Source: Pseudomonadota bacterium (lineage in GTDB: Bacteria > Pseudomonadota > Alphaproteobacteria > Ferrovibrionales > Ferrovibrionaceae). From it: a DNA stretch of 23,820 nt. The position numbers and the translations under genes are program-made. The stretch spans positions 1 through 23,820 of the forward strand of contig JAJYTL010000011.1 in NCBI GenBank assembly GCA_021793055.1, written 5' to 3'. Below, in pieces: positions 22,681-23,820 of the stretch. Each line of letters begins with the position of its first letter. Positions within the stretch are counted from its first letter, which is position 1. A model generated the notes under the pieces. The model did not search any database. It worked only from the letters and a program-made list of their open reading frames with translations, and was not told the DNA's origin.

Positions 22681-22717
22681 CCCTTTAAAAAAGATTAACA
22701 ATTATTAATCCAAAGGG
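22681..22717. promoter_or_regulatory. AT-rich island with nested inverted repeat (likely promoter/operator of the histidine kinase)
   Basis: This is the most AT-rich stretch of the window (about 22677-22735). Inside it, GATTAA (22693-22698) and TTAATC (22705-22710) flank a 6-base centre, and CCCTTT (22681-22686) with AAAGGG (22712-22717) form outer arms. It lies 25 bases upstream of the kinase ATG and also upstream of the divergent glycosyltransferase gene. A regulator or nucleoid-protein site is inferred. Confidence 0.45.
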
Positions 22718-22942
22718 AATTTTAAATTTTCCGCGTCATTTGGCGGTGACATCCGCTTGTCGAGAAGGCGGTGGCCATTTATCACCAAGTCCAGGTATGA
22801 AAGGGATGGGTCAAAGTCTACGTTCCGAACTCTGCCGGCCCGGCCGCGCTCGCGGACGGGGACGAAATTATTTATGGCCGCCGGTGCCCCGGTCGCGAAA
22901 TTTTTGCGAACAGAAGACAGTATTCAATGTACAAGAGAGATT
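22718..22942. other. Non-coding leader upstream of the glycosyltransferase
   Basis: An open frame reaches back to 22757 in phase with the glycosyltransferase, but its translation is Arg/Lys/Ser-rich with no family match and the base composition is far lower in GC than the genes, so I treat it as untranslated leader. It contains AT-rich patches near 22865-22875 and 22897-22930; a TTGCGA (22904-22909) could be a -35, but no good -10 follows at the proper spacing. With 22657-22717 it makes up the 286-bp divergent region. Confidence 0.45.
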
Positions 22943-23692
22943 ATGGCGTCCCTGCTACCTGAAATAGCGGTTGTCATCCCGGCTCATAACGAAGCCGAGA
23001 ACCTTGCCACCCTTTTGGCGGAAATTCAGGCGGCGCTCGACCAGCTTGTGGCCTACGAGGTGATCGTGGTCGACGACGCCTCGAGCGACGCGACGCCGCG
23101 GGTCCTCAGCGAGACGGCGCGGCAATTCCCCGCCTTGCGACCGCTGCGCCACCGTCGCCGCAGTGGCCAAAGCGCCGGATTGATTACCGGCATCCGGGCC
23201 GCCCGCGCTCCCTGGATCGTGACCTTGGACGGCGACGGCCAGAACAATCCCGCCGATATCCCGGCGCTTTGGGCACGGAGGCCCGCCGCATCGCCTGATG
23301 ACCTGCCGCCGGTGCTGATTGCCGGAAACCGGGTCGGCCGGCGCGACGTCTGGCAAAAGCGCCTCGCCTCGCGAATCGCCAACCGGGTCCGGGGCGCGCT
23401 GCTCAAGGACCGCACGCCAGATACCGGCTGCGGTCTCAAACTCTTCTCGCGGCAGGCGTTCTTGGCGCTGCCCCATTTCGACCACTGCCATCGCTTTCTG
23501 CCGGCGCTGTTTCTCCGCGCCGGCGCGCGGGTGATCACGGTTCCGGTCAGCCATCGGCCGCGGACGCGCGGACGTTCGCATTACGGCATCGGCGACCGGC
23601 TCTGGGTCGGCGTCGTCGATCTCCTTGGCGTCATCTGGCTGATGCGCCGCTGGCGCGATCCGGGCGGCGTCGATCCCCTGCCGCCGGCCTGA
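22943..23692 (+). CDS. Family 2 glycosyltransferase (polyprenyl-phosphate sugar synthase / DPM1-like)
   Basis: 249 aa with a GT-A fold. The N-terminus 'VVIPAHNEAENL' and 'VVDDASSDAT' (D44, D45) bind the nucleotide; 'TLDGDGQNNPADI' holds the metal-binding D96-x-D98. 'PDTGCGLKLFSR' and 'HRFLPALFLRAGA' match the acceptor region of DPM1-like enzymes that load a sugar from a nucleotide donor onto a polyprenyl phosphate for later transfer to lipid A or other envelope glycans. A C-terminal hydrophobic stretch (about 'LWVGVVDLLGVIWLM') suggests membrane association, but the two full membrane helices of GtrB/ArnC are absent. The sugar is unknown. The ATG at 22943 is preceded by AAGAGAGA, and the protein begins as relatives do. 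The partner genes (a GT-C transferase or lipid-A N-domain protein) are not in the window. Confidence 0.85.
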   Translation: MASLLPEIAVVIPAHNEAENLATLLAEIQAALDQLVAYEVIVVDDASSDATPRVLSETARQFPALRPLRHRRRSGQSAGLITGIRAARAPWIVTLDGDGQNNPADIPALWARRPAASPDDLPPVLIAGNRVGRRDVWQKRLASRIANRVRGALLKDRTPDTGCGLKLFSRQAFLALPHFDHCHRFLPALFLRAGARVITVPVSHRPRTRGRSHYGIGDRLWVGVVDLLGVIWLMRRWRDPGGVDPLPPA

Positions 23693-23820
23693 TTCGGACC
23701 GCGGCCCGCCGCCGCTTCGCCTCCGGGGCGACAACCGGTGCGACAATCGGCTGAACTTTACCCTTGGCCGATGCTGCGATGCAGCATTATATAGATTGCA
23801 AGGAACGCGGTTTGGCCGCC
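23693..23820. other. Intergenic end of window
   Basis: Apart from the palindromic promoter described separately, bases 23693-23760 show only a short GC-rich hairpin possibility (CGCC-tcc-GGGGCG near 23720-23732) that could end the glycosyltransferase transcript. No coding frame is supported before the window ends. Confidence 0.5.
23764..23793 (+). promoter_or_regulatory. Promoter with embedded palindrome, candidate PhaR operator
   Basis: ATGCTGC (23771-23777) and GCAGCAT (23781-23787) form a perfect 7-bp inverted repeat around GAT. It sits exactly in the 18-bp spacer between TTGGCC (23764-23769) and TATATA (23788-23793), followed by AAGGAA at 23800. The core CTGC-N3-GCAG agrees with the binding pattern described for PhaR, the repressor of phasin and PHB genes in Rhodobacter and Paracoccus. 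The gene controlled would begin past the window end; a phasin is the prediction. Confidence 0.55.

Noticed and set aside
22657..22701. TTG start giving the histidine kinase 15 more residues
   Set aside because: No ribosome site, and the codons lie inside the AT-rich palindromic island; the ATG at 22656 is more plausible.
22757..22942. N-terminal extension of the glycosyltransferase
   Set aside because: Composition unlike the gene, no family similarity; relatives begin just before the 'VVIPAHNE' motif.

Overview
The window looks like a chromosomal segment of a high-GC alphaproteobacterium, probably of Rhodospirillales type. The evidence is strong GC3 bias (it creates very long empty antisense frames), an EipB-family (DUF1849) envelope protein, a DenD-type D-erythronate dehydrogenase, an L-arabinonate-dehydratase-like IlvD protein, and a candidate PhaR-type operator at the right edge. 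I see no phage, transposon, CRISPR, tRNA or rRNA signal. Gene density is high, in short divergent or convergent units.

Left edge (1-1042): the tail of an MCE/MlaD-type substrate-binding protein and its partner outer-membrane lipoprotein, the end of a lipid-transport (Mla/Pqi-type) operon. Next (1295-4816) is a solitary 1173-aa redox protein that joins a GltD/NfnB-like iron-sulfur flavoprotein to a PyrK/NfnA-like reductase, behind a roughly 240-aa N-terminal domain I do not recognise.

Middle (4824-15493): a block of sugar-acid and hydroxy-acid metabolism. It holds a ketopantoate-reductase-family enzyme, two IlvD/Edd dehydratase paralogues (one overlapping a class-I glutamine amidotransferase gene by ATGA), a malate/lactate dehydrogenase-family enzyme, an HpaI-type aldolase, a DenD-like D-erythronate dehydrogenase and a D-2-hydroxyacid dehydrogenase. 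A plausible reading is oxidation, dehydration and aldol cleavage of aldonic acids to pyruvate plus a short aldehyde or hydroxyacid. No transporter or transcriptional regulator for this is present in the window. A small GGDEF protein lies inside the block.

Right part (15666-23692): an EipB-like periplasmic protein, a Mak-like ROK fructokinase, an alpha/beta hydrolase, a NylA-like amidase, a four-PAS hybrid-less histidine kinase without a neighbouring response regulator, and a family 2 glycosyltransferase of the polyprenyl-phosphate type. The last 60 bases carry a perfect hyphenated palindrome set between plausible -35 and -10 elements, resembling a PhaR operator; the gene it would control lies beyond the window.

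Several intergenic inverted repeats (5975-6015, 17560-17608, 22681-22717) are candidate operators, and three hairpins (10557-10592, 13445-13478, 16577-16610) are candidate bidirectional terminators. Overall this is mostly ordinary accessory metabolism. The fused oxidoreductase, the dehydratase-amidotransferase pair and the terminal operator are the most interesting items.
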